Assembly: GCA_045612185.1 (NCBI GenBank) | Contig: JAZKYO010000030.1 | Span: 124,001 to 188,000, forward strand | Direction: 5' to 3' | DNA length: 64,000 nucleotides | Source of the DNA: RGIG8775 sp045612185 | GTDB taxonomy: Bacteria > Bacillota > Clostridia > Oscillospirales > CAG-272 | In this document: positions 7,778 through 15,932 of the stretch, piece by piece | Position numbering within the stretch: the stretch's first letter is position 1 | Layout of the letters: every line of letters begins with the position of its first letter | Program-made: the position numbers and the translations under genes | The notes under the pieces: model-generated | What the model was told of the DNA's origin: nothing | The model's database searches: none | What the model saw: the letters and a program-made list of their open reading frames with translations, nothing else

Positions 7778-9172
7778 TCAATAGCAAACCTTGCCGGGGT
7801 TGAGAATGTTTTTTGGGTCAAAGACCGCTTTGATTCCCTGCATGAGCGCAATAGGAGTTTCGCCGTACTGCTTTTTGAGGAATTCCTTTTTAGCGTAGCC
7901 TATTCCGTGTTCGCCCGAAACAAGACCGCCAAGCTCCTCGGCTTTATTATACATATCGTCAAAGCAAGCGGCAAGGATCTCCTCCCACTTATTCTGCGAA
8001 AGCTCATCACGGCAGATGTAAACGTGGAGATTTCCGTCGCCCGCATGTCCAAAGCTGGGGATTCTCACACCGTATTTTTCCGCAAGGGCGTGGGTATACT
8101 TTATAAACTCATCTACCTTATTAACTGGCACTACAACGTCACACTCGTCCATTTCGGTGGTAGACGCCTTGATAGCCTCAAGGAATGCTCCGCGAGCGGA
8201 CCACACCGATTTTTTGCGTTCCTCTGTGTCCACAATATACGCGTCAAGCGCGCCTATTTCAAGGCAAAGGTCGGCAACGATACTCATATCCTGCTCTACC
8301 TGCGCTTCTGTATTTCCGTCAAAGGTAAGGAGAATATAGGCGTCGTTTTTGGTATCGGGGAACTTTTTGCCCAAGTAATCCTCGGAAAAGAGTATGGTAT
8401 CTCTTGACATATACTCTATGGCTGTAGGAGTCACCTTTGTACAAATAATCCTGGGCACAGCCTCGATAGCCGTTTTCATATCCTTAAAGGGGACGAGAAG
8501 GCTGACAGACACCTTGGGAAGCGGAACAAGCTTAAGCACCGCCTCGCAGATAACGCAAAGCGTTCCCTCGGATCCTATCACAAGGTCTTTAAGGCTATAT
8601 CCCGAGCTGTTTTTAGCAACTGTCGCGCCGAGCGTTAGTATTTCACCATTTGGCATTACCACTGTGAGTGAGCGCACATAATCACGCGTTACGCCGTATT
8701 TTACGGCTCTCATTCCGCCCGCGTTGGTAGAAATATTTCCGCCTATGGTAGCCGATTTTTCGCCCGGGTCGGGGGGATAGAGAAAGTCGTTTTCTTCAGC
8801 GAAAGCGGCAAGCTCCATAAGAAGCACGCCGGGCTGCACGGTTACGGTAAGGGTATCCTTGTTGAGCGATAGTATCTTATTCATTTTGGTAGTTTCAAGC
8901 AAAATTCCCCCCTCTATCGGTACTGCCGCGCCCACAAGCCCCGTTCCGCTTCCTCTGACGGTTACGGGAATATTACGCTCGTATGCGTGCTTCATAACAG
9001 CAGAAACCTGCTCTGTGGAGCGCACTCTGACAAGCACCTCGGGCAATTTTTCAATGCCTCCAAGCTCGTCGTGGGCGTAGTCGGGGTTTATTGCGTCACC
9101 AAAAAGCACTTCGCTCTCGCCAACTATATTCTGAAGAACCGCAAGGTCTTCTTTTGTAATTTTATTATACAT
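7778..9172 (-). CDS. glcD: FAD-linked lactate/2-hydroxyacid dehydrogenase (GlcD/LctD-like)
   Basis: About 464 residues with an N-terminal FAD-binding PCMH domain (VTVRGSGTGLVGAAVP near 55-70, PPDPGEKSATIGGNISTNAGG near 135-155) and a C-terminal FAD-oxidase domain ending GEHGIGYAKK and FDPKNILNPGKVC. This is the GlcD/D-lactate dehydrogenase family. It is the last gene after etfB and etfA, the same order as lctB-lctC-lctD in Acetobacterium woodii, where the complex drives lactate oxidation with NAD+ by electron confurcation with ferredoxin. I prefer ATG 9172 over the in-frame GTG 9175: AGGAG is seven bases upstream of ATG but only four from GTG. It overlaps the end of etfA (stop at 9165-9167), indicating coupling. 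A glycolate or other hydroxyacid substrate is possible. Confidence 0.88.
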   Translation of the reverse strand: MYNKITKEDLAVLQNIVGESEVLFGDAINPDYAHDELGGIEKLPEVLVRVRSTEQVSAVMKHAYERNIPVTVRGSGTGLVGAAVPIEGGILLETTKMNKILSLNKDTLTVTVQPGVLLMELAAFAEENDFLYPPDPGEKSATIGGNISTNAGGMRAVKYGVTRDYVRSLTVVMPNGEILTLGATVAKNSSGYSLKDLVIGSEGTLCVICEAVLKLVPLPKVSVSLLVPFKDMKTAIEAVPRIICTKVTPTAIEYMSRDTILFSEDYLGKKFPDTKNDAYILLTFDGNTEAQVEQDMSIVADLCLEIGALDAYIVDTEERKKSVWSARGAFLEAIKASTTEMDECDVVVPVNKVDEFIKYTHALAEKYGVRIPSFGHAGDGNLHVYICRDELSQNKWEEILAACFDDMYNKAEELGGLVSGEHGIGYAKKEFLKKQYGETPIALMQGIKAVFDPKNILNPGKVCY

Positions 9173-10358
9173 CACGATTCTCCTTTATCTTTTTAATAAG
9201 CATTGGAAGTATCTCATTTACATCGCCCACAACGCAATAGTGAGCCACGTCAAATATGGGAGCCGACTCGTCTGTATTCACCGCAACGATACAGTCGGAG
9301 GATTTCATTCCCGCCGCAAACTGCACGGCACCCGAGATACCAAGACAAATTATAAGCTTGGGCTTTACAGTTCTTCCCGAAAGACCTATCTGACGTTTAG
9401 CGTCAAAAATATTTCCCTCAACCATAGGTCTTGTACAAGCAACCACGCCACCAAGCATGTCGGCAAGCTCTTTTGCCTGCGCGCGAAGCCCCTCGCTTGA
9501 AGCGCCTCTGCCAACGGCAACAATAACGTCTGCCTCGGCAATATCTATGTCCTTGGGCTTATCGGTTGAAGAAAGCACATCTATTGCAGATTCAAGCATT
9601 TTGGCAGTAACTACCATATTTACTACTTCGCCCGTGGGGTTATCGGTAGGCTTGGGCTCTGTAAACACCTTATAACGGGCTGTACAGAACTGAGGTCTTG
9701 TGTTGGGCGTAATTATCTGCGCCATAATATTTCCGCCGAAAGCGGGGCGTATCTGCACCAGATCGGTATTCTCTTTCATTTCAAGCACGGTACAGTCAGC
9801 AGTAAGTCCCGTGCGACAACGGGCGGCAACTCTTGGAGCAAGCTGACGACCAAGGTTTGTTGCGCCCACAAGTATAGAGGACGGCTTTTGTTTATCAATA
9901 AAGTCACAAAACGCCGCGGTATAGGGCTCAATTCTGAACTCCGCAAATTCGGGAGCATCGTAAACAAACACCTTATCTACTCCGTAGCGCAAAAGAGTTT
10001 TTGCGTTCTCGCTGACATTATATCCTATAAGAATAGCGTAAACAGGGTGACCCGTAACAGCCGCCAATTCCCTTGCCTTTCCGCAAAGCTCAAAGGTTAC
10101 GCGGTGAATCTTACCTCCCGTACAGTCGGCGTATACGCAAACTCCGTTCCACTCGGATTTATCTATTTCTTCCGTAGTTTCTTCGACGAAATCCACAAGT
10201 CCACCGCCCTTGCGGACGCACATTTTACACATCTTACACGCCGAGGTTATATCAAGCTTTTCCCCCTCGTAGGTAATGGCTCCAAAAGGACAGACCTTTA
10301 CTAGCGCTTCGGCTTTTTCTGGTGTGACGAGATTATGATTTATAACAAGCTTTCCCAC
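9165..10358 (-). CDS. etfA: Electron transfer flavoprotein alpha subunit with N-terminal ferredoxin-like domain
   Basis: A 397-residue EtfA. Residues 1-60 form a ferredoxin-like extension with Cys23 and a CxxCxxC triplet at 41, 44 and 47, enough for one [4Fe-4S] cluster. The rest is the EtfA nucleotide-binding domain and the C-terminal FAD domain with VAVGRGASSEGL, LSGRTVKPKLIICLGISGA and VNTDESAPIFDVAHY. An Fe-S-bearing EtfA is typical of ETF partners of lactate dehydrogenase or caffeyl-CoA reductase systems in anaerobes. It lies between etfB (13 bases upstream) and the glcD-like gene (overlapping). Confidence 0.93.
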   Translation of the reverse strand: MGKLVINHNLVTPEKAEALVKVCPFGAITYEGEKLDITSACKMCKMCVRKGGGLVDFVEETTEEIDKSEWNGVCVYADCTGGKIHRVTFELCGKARELAAVTGHPVYAILIGYNVSENAKTLLRYGVDKVFVYDAPEFAEFRIEPYTAAFCDFIDKQKPSSILVGATNLGRQLAPRVAARCRTGLTADCTVLEMKENTDLVQIRPAFGGNIMAQIITPNTRPQFCTARYKVFTEPKPTDNPTGEVVNMVVTAKMLESAIDVLSSTDKPKDIDIAEADVIVAVGRGASSEGLRAQAKELADMLGGVVACTRPMVEGNIFDAKRQIGLSGRTVKPKLIICLGISGAVQFAAGMKSSDCIVAVNTDESAPIFDVAHYCVVGDVNEILPMLIKKIKENRDV

Positions 10359-10371
10359 TTTTCTGTCCTCC

Positions 10372-11160
10372 TTAAATTATTTTCTTTGCGCGAAGCAGGT
10401 CAAAAAGCGCTTCGGACTGCTCTTTGGAGTTACCCGTTACGCTAACCTTCTGCTCGTTCTTTTCGGGCGGAAAGATTCGCTCAACCTGTGTCGCGGAGCC
10501 TGTAAGCCCATAGTGGTCGGCGTTTTGGTCGTCAAAATCTGCAAATGTAAGAAATTTGACCGCGTCCTCTTTAAGCCCTTTCTTGATTTTATAAGAGGGC
10601 AGACGGGGGGTATTTATGTCACCGTCAACCGAGATAAGGCATGGCATACAAACGCTCATTTTTACCACCTTGTCGTCAAGGCTTGCGGTAACGTAAAGCT
10701 TTCCGCCCTTGATATCATCGACCGAAAGGACGTTGGAAAGGTTGGGAATTCCGAGATACTCCGCAACCTCCGCGCCTACCTGCGCGGTATCTCCGTCGGT
10801 GGTCTGCTTTCCACAAATAATAAGGTCGAATTCACCGCACTTTTTTATTCCCTGAGAAAGAGTATATGCGGTAGCAAGCACGTCCGCACCCGCAAATTTT
10901 CTATCTGTAAGCACCGTTCCGCGCTCTGCACCCATGCAAACGGTTTCCTCTATAACCGCTTTTGCCTGCGGCGGCCCCATTGTGATACTCTCAACGCTTC
11001 CGCCGTATTTTTCGGCAAGGGTGAGGGCAGTTTCAATTCCGTAAAGGTCATAAGGATTTATTTTGCTCTGTATTCCGTTACGCTTCAGCACGCCCGTAAC
11101 CGGATCTACTTCCACGTTATTTGAACCGGGAACCTGCTTTACACAAACTAAGATGTTCAT
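10372..11160 (-). CDS. etfB: Electron transfer flavoprotein beta subunit
   Basis: A 262-residue EtfB starting MNILVCVKQVPGSNNVEVDP with the family signature CGKQTTDGDTAQVGAEVAEYLGIP (about 115-140) that helps bind flavin and AMP. First gene of the etfB-etfA-glcD operon, under the minus-strand promoter at 11204-11232. It should pair with EtfA to carry electrons between the lactate dehydrogenase flavin, NAD+ and ferredoxin. No lactate permease or racemase gene is adjacent, unlike the A. woodii locus. Confidence 0.95.
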   Translation of the reverse strand: MNILVCVKQVPGSNNVEVDPVTGVLKRNGIQSKINPYDLYGIETALTLAEKYGGSVESITMGPPQAKAVIEETVCMGAERGTVLTDRKFAGADVLATAYTLSQGIKKCGEFDLIICGKQTTDGDTAQVGAEVAEYLGIPNLSNVLSVDDIKGGKLYVTASLDDKVVKMSVCMPCLISVDGDINTPRLPSYKIKKGLKEDAVKFLTFADFDDQNADHYGLTGSATQVERIFPPEKNEQKVSVTGNSKEQSEALFDLLRAKKII

Positions 11161-11203
11161 TTATTGCCTCCATTAAATATTTATACATGGTTACTACATA
11201 TTA

Positions 11204-11232
11204 ATTATATCACTTAAATCCGCTTTTGACAA
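11204..11232 (-). promoter_or_regulatory. Promoter of etfB-etfA-glcD operon
   Basis: Minus strand TTGTCA (11227-11232), a 17-base spacer and TATAAT (11204-11209), 43 bases before the etfB start. Confidence 0.75.
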
Positions 11233-11319
11233 GATACACAACGAATTTTTGGCACAATACACAATTTCGTTAAATAATAGACAAATAGCAAAAAAATAAA
11301 ATAAATTTCAAAAAAACTA

Positions 11320-11348
11320 TTGACAAATCAAAGCAAAAGTGGTATACT
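11320..11348 (+). promoter_or_regulatory. Promoter of tRNA-Arg
   Basis: TTGACA (11320-11325), a 17-base spacer and TATACT (11343-11348), 24 bases before the tRNA. Confidence 0.8.
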
Positions 11349-11372
11349 ATGCAAGTACGAAATAAATCGTAT

Positions 11373-11449
11373 GCGGCGTTAGCTCAGCTGGATAGAGTGT
11401 TTGGCTACGAACCAAAAGGTCGGGGGTTCGAATCCCTTACGCCGTGCCA
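11373..11449 (+). tRNA. tRNA-Arg (anticodon ACG)
   Basis: A complete cloverleaf: acceptor GCGGCGT pairs with ACGCCGT (one G-U pair), D arm GCTC...GAGT, anticodon stem TTTGG/CCAAA enclosing loop CTACGAA (anticodon ACG, read as ICG), and T loop TTCGAAT. CCA is encoded at 11447-11449. It stands alone, with its own promoter and terminator. Confidence 0.95.
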
Positions 11450-11450
11450 A

Positions 11451-11476
11451 AAAACCAAGCCAATCGGCTTGGTTTT
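11451..11476 (+). terminator. Terminator of tRNA-Arg
   Basis: AAAACCAAGCC / GGCTTGGTTTT (11451-11461 / 11466-11476) followed by more T, directly after the encoded CCA. Confidence 0.85.
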
Positions 11477-11548
11477 TTGTTTTGACCTGATTTTGCTAAA
11501 AGGGCGAGTTTTTGAGTACTGCTTTAATTCCGCAACAACGTATAAAAA

Positions 11549-11573
11549 AGGAGCTGTCCGAGGACAGCTCCTT
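11549..11573 (-). terminator. Terminator of SDR-TIM-TIM-Gfo operon
   Basis: Stem AAGGAGCTGTCC / GGACAGCTCCTT (11549-11559 / 11562-11573) with a two-base centre. On the minus strand it is followed by TTTTTTATA, eight bases beyond the stop of the last gene. Confidence 0.85.
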
Positions 11574-11580
11574 AAATTTT

Positions 11581-12792
11581 TTAGTTATTGTAGCTGGAAG
11601 AAGTGTCAGCGACGGAAGAAACTACGTTCTCCTTACGTCTGGAGGTCTTTACGCGAGCCATAAGCTCATCGTAGAATGCCTGCTCATCCTCTGCGGAAAG
11701 AGGAAGAGATACTTCTCTGCCCTGCCATGCGGAAAGGTGCATAGCGTTAGAGATGGAAAGACCGTTGATACCCTCACGTCCGTCTGCAACAAGGGGCTCG
11801 CCGCGAAGAACTGCTGCAGCAAACTTGTTGAATACGCCTATGTGCTGAAGGTTCTCACCGTCAGTCTCAACGTCGATGATCTGGCACTTGGGTGCGCCAA
11901 ACGCAGACTTTGTGGTCTTTGTGAACTCAGACTCGAATACTTCGTTCTTCCACATCTTAAGTGTCTTAGCGTCCTCGCAAACGATCTTACCGCCGTCGCA
12001 GTCGATCTCGAAGCGGTTTGTACCGGGAGCGTCACCTGTTGTGGTGATGAATGTACCCGTTGCACCGTTAGCGTACTCAGCGAATGCCGTTACGTCGTCC
12101 TCAACCTCGATATCGTGCCACTTACCGAACTTAAGCTTAGCGTCGATCTTTGCGGGCATACCGCAGATCCACTGCCAAAGGTCAAGGTTGTGGGGACACT
12201 GGTTAAGAAGAACGCCTCCGCCTTCTCCGCTCCATGTTGCTCTCCATGCACCGGAATCATAGTAGTACTGGGGTCTGTACCAGTTTGTGATGATCCAGCT
12301 TGTTCTTCTGATTTCTCCAAGCTCTCCGCTTGCGATGATTTCCTTCATCTTACGGAAAACGTGGTTTGTTCTCTGGTTGAACATCATACCGAAAACGAGG
12401 TCGGGATGCTTATCAGCCTCAGCCATCATCTCACGAACCTGAAGTGTGTATACACCTGCGGGCTTCTCGCTGATAACGTGGAGACCGTGCTTAAGAGCCT
12501 CGATAACGTACTTGGGATGGTCGTAGTGAGGAATTGCAACGATAACAGAGTCAACAACTCCCGACTCCATCATCTTGATAGCGTCGTCAAAGTAAGCAAC
12601 CTCGGGAATATTTGCTTCGGGATTCTTTTCAACAGCTTCCTTATAGAAGCCCTTTGCAGCGTCAAGTCTTGCGGGATCGATATCCGCAACAGCGGCAACA
12701 TCAATCTCGGGGCACTTGCCTGCGAGAATGTTCTTCATATGGGATGAACCCATATTACCAATACCGATAATACCAAGTTTTACCTTTTTCAT
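11581..12792 (-). CDS. Gfo/Idh/MocA-family oxidoreductase
   Basis: A 403-residue dehydrogenase. The Rossmann motif KLGIIGIGNMGSSHMKNIL lies at residues 4-22, and the catalytic EKPAGVY segment (about 110) retains the lysine missing from the homologue at 5529-6794. The C-terminal domain has GGVLLNQCPHNLDLWQWICG, the family's active-site HNLD-like region. Last gene of a four-gene operon with two xylose-isomerase-like TIM proteins and a mannonate-oxidoreductase-type SDR. Such Gfo/TIM combinations oxidise and isomerise polyols, inositols or uronates through keto intermediates. Specific substrate not assigned. Confidence 0.9.
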   Translation of the reverse strand: MKKVKLGIIGIGNMGSSHMKNILAGKCPEIDVAAVADIDPARLDAAKGFYKEAVEKNPEANIPEVAYFDDAIKMMESGVVDSVIVAIPHYDHPKYVIEALKHGLHVISEKPAGVYTLQVREMMAEADKHPDLVFGMMFNQRTNHVFRKMKEIIASGELGEIRRTSWIITNWYRPQYYYDSGAWRATWSGEGGGVLLNQCPHNLDLWQWICGMPAKIDAKLKFGKWHDIEVEDDVTAFAEYANGATGTFITTTGDAPGTNRFEIDCDGGKIVCEDAKTLKMWKNEVFESEFTKTTKSAFGAPKCQIIDVETDGENLQHIGVFNKFAAAVLRGEPLVADGREGINGLSISNAMHLSAWQGREVSLPLSAEDEQAFYDELMARVKTSRRKENVVSSVADTSSSYNN

Positions 12793-12821
12793 TTTATGTA
12801 AGTTCCTTTCAAAATAATTTA

Positions 12822-13613
12822 TTACTTCAAGCCGTATCTGCTTGTAAGGAAGTCATAGCTCTTCTTCATGCACTCAAAGGGATCTGCACCGTAGCAATCG
12901 TCAAGCTCAACAAAGCCGTACTCAACGTCTGCCTTAAGGCATGCCTCGATAATTGCATCGTAGTTCATGTTACCCTCACCAATTGTAGCGATGCGGTTCT
13001 GGCGCTGTGCCTTACCCTCAGCGTCGCGGTAAAGATACATATTCATATCCTTGAAGTGAACAACGTTGTTTCTGCCCTTAAGCTTCATAATCCACTGTGC
13101 GGGATCAGCTCCGCCTGCCTGTACCCAATATGTATCCATTGTGATACCAAGCTTGTCAGCGGGGTAAGCCGCGCAAAGGTCATCGATAAAGCGATTACCT
13201 GTCTTGGGGTTGATAGCAAACTCGTGGTTATGGTTGTGATACATAAACTTGAGACCCGCCGCGGAAATCTTTTCAACAACCTCGGGAATCTCAGCGATAA
13301 ACTTATCAAAGCTATCGTCCATCATAGCGCCCTTTGCCATACCGAGACCGATATAGGGGCAATCCATCTTCTTATGGAACTCGATAGTAGCCTCTGTGTC
13401 GTTGAGGATCTTATCGTAGTTGAAGTGAGTGATAACGATCTTAAGACCGTACTCACGGCATCTTTCGGCAACCCACTCTGCGTCGTACTCGCAAACGCCC
13501 GAAAGCTGAACTGCGGTATAACCCATATCTGCTACCTTCTTGAGAGACTCATCAAGTCCCTCTACCGTCTTACAGAAGTTTCTGAGAGTATAAAACTGTG
13601 CGCCAAGAATCAT
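12822..13613 (-). CDS. Sugar phosphate isomerase/epimerase (xylose isomerase-like TIM barrel)
   Basis: A 263-residue TIM barrel of the AP-endonuclease-2/IolE-IolI family. Motifs include GAQFYTLRNF at the N-terminus, FMYHNHNHEF (metal-binding His), GITMDTYWVQAGG (Asp), VVHFKDMN (His) and GEGNMNYDAI near the C-terminus (Glu). Together these supply the usual divalent-metal site. A GGAG site precedes the ATG. It is spaced four bases from the next upstream family member, so tandem paralogues may act in sequence or on alternative epimers. Confidence 0.88.
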   Translation of the reverse strand: MILGAQFYTLRNFCKTVEGLDESLKKVADMGYTAVQLSGVCEYDAEWVAERCREYGLKIVITHFNYDKILNDTEATIEFHKKMDCPYIGLGMAKGAMMDDSFDKFIAEIPEVVEKISAAGLKFMYHNHNHEFAINPKTGNRFIDDLCAAYPADKLGITMDTYWVQAGGADPAQWIMKLKGRNNVVHFKDMNMYLYRDAEGKAQRQNRIATIGEGNMNYDAIIEACLKADVEYGFVELDDCYGADPFECMKKSYDFLTSRYGLK

Positions 13614-13617
13614 TTTC

Positions 13618-14460
13618 TTATATCTCCTTTATAATTTCCTTAAGCGAATTTACAGCGCAATCAAAAGCGTCGCGCTTGGTTTCAAAATGGTAAAGTCCAA
13701 CCTTGCTCTCGTCACCGGGTGCTTCAAGATCCTTAAGAGCGCTGAACACCTTAAGGTGAGGCTCAAGTGTAAGAACCTGACAGCCCTTTGCGGCAAACTT
13801 GGGAAGGTACTCGGCAATATGTCCGATACCCTTGCCGGGAGGCACTATGCTTCCGTCAGCAAGAGAATCCTTGATATGTCCGTAGAACACGTATGGCTCA
13901 AGCATAGCCCACGCCTCAAGTGTATCCTGACCTACCTGAACGTAGTTTGCGGGGTCAAATACGCACTTAAGCTCGGGGATATTCTGATGTATCTCAAGAC
14001 AACGTGCGGCAATATCGCCGTAGATGCCCTTTTCGTTTTCGTGGCAAAGGGTTATGTCGGTACCCTTTGTGGTTTCAACGTACTTTGCGAGACGCTCCAT
14101 AACGAGGTCCTTATACTGAGCCTCTCCGTTTGTGCCGTAGAAGCTGAACATACGGATACTCTTTGCGCCGAACATATCCGCAATCTCAACAGTTCTCTTA
14201 CAAAGGTCAAGGTCGATATTGAAATCAGCCGAAATCTGAACCTTACCGATGGGAGATCCGATAGACCACACCTTGATACCTGCATCGTCAAGCTGTTTCT
14301 TGTACTCTTTAATCTCGTCGTTGGTGAACTTTGTTACGTTCTTTTTGTCAATGGAACGGAGCTCAAGAAGTCCGATACCGTTTTCCTGCATTGCCTTTAT
14401 CTGCTCGGCAAGGCTGTCTCCTGCCTCGTCGGCAAAAGCACAAAGCTTAATATCTGCCAT
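13618..14460 (-). CDS. Sugar phosphate isomerase/epimerase (xylose isomerase-like TIM barrel)
   Basis: A 280-residue paralogue of the downstream TIM protein, with metal-site motifs LCHENEKGIYGD (His-Glu), CVFDPANYVQVG (Asp) and YGHIKDSLADG (His). It begins MADIKLCAFADEAGDSLAEQ, close to hydroxypyruvate-isomerase-like proteins. An AGGAGG site precedes the ATG. Second gene of the SDR-led operon. Function within a uronate or polyol pathway is inferred from neighbours. Confidence 0.88.
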   Translation of the reverse strand: MADIKLCAFADEAGDSLAEQIKAMQENGIGLLELRSIDKKNVTKFTNDEIKEYKKQLDDAGIKVWSIGSPIGKVQISADFNIDLDLCKRTVEIADMFGAKSIRMFSFYGTNGEAQYKDLVMERLAKYVETTKGTDITLCHENEKGIYGDIAARCLEIHQNIPELKCVFDPANYVQVGQDTLEAWAMLEPYVFYGHIKDSLADGSIVPPGKGIGHIAEYLPKFAAKGCQVLTLEPHLKVFSALKDLEAPGDESKVGLYHFETKRDAFDCAVNSLKEIIKEI

Positions 14461-14488
14461 TGTCTTTTTCCTCCTGAGATAGTTTTAA

Positions 14489-15316
14489 TTAAACACCGGA
14501 GTAAGCGGAGAAACCGCCGTCAACGGGAAGAACAACGCCTGTTACGAAGCCCGACTCCTTGGGATTTACGAAGAAACGAAGCGCACCGAGAAGCTCATCA
14601 GCCTCACCAAAGCGGTTCATGGGTGTGGAACGAAGAATCTTACCTGTTCTGGGTGTGGGAGTTCCGTCCTCATTAAAGAGAAGCGCCTTGTTCTGTGCGG
14701 TTACGAAGAAACCGGGAGCGATAGCGTTTACACGGATTCCGGTCTCTGCGAAGTGAACTGCAAGCCACTGTGTAAAGTTGGAAACGCCTGCCTTAGCCGC
14801 GCTGTACGCGGGAATCTTTGTAAGGGGTGTGAAAGCGTTCATAGAGGAAATGTTAAGAATAGAGCATCCCTCTTCGCCAATCATATCCTTAGCGAAAACC
14901 TGCGTGGGAAGAAGTGTTCCCATGATATTGAGATTGAATACGAACTCAAAGCCGGATTTATCAAGATTGAAGAAAGTCTTGATGTCCTCGCGGGTGTCAT
15001 CGCCCTCCTCAAACATTTCGTGATCTGTTGTTGCGCGGGGGTTGTTTCCGCCTGCGCCGTTGATAAGAACAGTACACTTACCAAGGTCAGCGAGAACCGC
15101 CTCGTGAACTTCTTCAACAACTGCCTTATCAAGCACGTTTGTCTTATAAGCCTTTGCAACACCGCCCTCCTTAACGATCTCGTCTGCAACTGCCTGAGCC
15201 GCCTCAAGATTAAGGTCGAGAAGTGCTACGGAATAGCCGTTCTTTGCCATCTCCTTTGCGAAAGAAGAGCAAAGCACGCCGCCTGCGCCTGTGATTACAC
15301 ATACCTTATTAGCCAT
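14489..15316 (-). CDS. SDR oxidoreductase, D-mannonate oxidoreductase-like
   Basis: A 275-residue short-chain dehydrogenase. It has the cofactor loop TGAGGVLC, NGAGG, the catalytic Ser (ISSMNAFTP) and YSAAK (Tyr and Lys), and ends in VTGVVLPVDGGFSAYSGV. The internal GTLLPTQVFAKDM and TKIPAYSAAKAG segments match the SDR-type D-mannonate oxidoreductase group that interconverts D-mannonate and D-fructuronate. The last glycine of the nucleotide loop is Cys here. The start is ATG 15316 with GAGG just upstream; the open frame extends 12 codons further but lacks a site. First gene of the operon, so the pathway likely concerns hexuronates, although no uxuA or uxaC is in the window. Confidence 0.88.
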   Translation of the reverse strand: MANKVCVITGAGGVLCSSFAKEMAKNGYSVALLDLNLEAAQAVADEIVKEGGVAKAYKTNVLDKAVVEEVHEAVLADLGKCTVLINGAGGNNPRATTDHEMFEEGDDTREDIKTFFNLDKSGFEFVFNLNIMGTLLPTQVFAKDMIGEEGCSILNISSMNAFTPLTKIPAYSAAKAGVSNFTQWLAVHFAETGIRVNAIAPGFFVTAQNKALLFNEDGTPTPRTGKILRSTPMNRFGEADELLGALRFFVNPKESGFVTGVVLPVDGGFSAYSGV

Positions 15317-15360
15317 TTTTACCTCTTTTCTTCTACGCCACGCATCGGGCATAGATATAT

Positions 15361-15389
15361 ATTATACTGATTTTATTATACAACAACAA
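15361..15389 (-). promoter_or_regulatory. Promoter of SDR-TIM-TIM-Gfo operon
   Basis: Minus strand TATAAT (15361-15366), a 17-base spacer and a weak -35 TTGTTG (15384-15389). The weak -35 and the phased repeats immediately upstream suggest activator dependence. Confidence 0.6.
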
Positions 15390-15401
15390 AATAGCAAAGA
15401 A

Positions 15402-15445
15402 ATTGCAAATAATTGCCTTTTTTATTGCAAATAACGTACAATTGC
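15402..15445 (-). promoter_or_regulatory. Phased ATTGC repeats upstream of SDR operon promoter
   Basis: Four ATTGC units start at 15402, 15412, 15424 and 15441. The longer word ATTGCAAATAA occurs at 15402-15412 and 15424-15434, spaced 22 bases (two helical turns), roughly 50-75 bases upstream of the predicted start. Direct repeats on one face of DNA are typical of AraC-family activator sites. A similar ATTGCAAAT...ATTGCATTT pair lies at the rhamnosidase promoter. Confidence 0.45.
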
Positions 15446-15572
15446 TTTTTATCGTTATTATTTTGCGAATTTTTTTGATAATTATTGAAGGTTTTGGTGA
15501 TTTTTTTGCTTTTTTGTGATATAATTAATATAATCGTGATATAATCGCATGAATTCAAATGAGGGGATTTTT

Positions 15573-15932
15573 ATGGACGGAATAAAAGAGGTGGAAAAGT
15601 ATTTCTGCGAATACATATTTCTCGGGCTTCCCGAAAAGCCCTTGCGGTATTTTTTGAAATTCAGGCTGAAAAAGGGATTTGTGCCGACATTATACGGTGA
15701 AAAGCTTCCTTTTTGGGTAAAATTTCTTGAACTTGTCGACTTCACAAAAGCGTACGGGCTTGAGAGAGACGGCATTGCGCTCGAGCTGCTGAAAAGGCAC
15801 GCTGCTTTTTGCGGAGCAAAGAGAATAACGCTTATCCCATCTCGGACATTTGAAGGATTTGTAACACGCAACACCGAAGAGCTTGAAAGGCTATTTCTGA
15901 TAAAAAAATCTGAGGATGTATACACAATATGA
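15573..15932 (+). CDS. Hypothetical small protein coupled to murE-like gene
   Basis: A 119-residue protein that I do not recognise. It is rich in aromatic and basic residues (YFLKFRLKKGF), has no signal peptide or clear membrane segment, and ends KSEDVYTI. I choose ATG 15573 because GAGGGG lies about six bases upstream; an in-frame ATG at 15549 has no site. Three TATAAT-like boxes occur between about 15518 and 15546, so the promoter is probably there. Its stop overlaps the start of the next gene (ATGA at 15929-15932), so it is translated together with the Mur ligase and may assist it. Function unknown. Confidence 0.75.
   Translation: MDGIKEVEKYFCEYIFLGLPEKPLRYFLKFRLKKGFVPTLYGEKLPFWVKFLELVDFTKAYGLERDGIALELLKRHAAFCGAKRITLIPSRTFEGFVTRNTEELERLFLIKKSEDVYTI

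Noticed and set aside
15328..15352. Longer SDR start giving MPDAWRRRKEV extension
   Set aside because: There is no ribosome binding site before it; GAGG lies just before ATG 15316, and the family begins near there.
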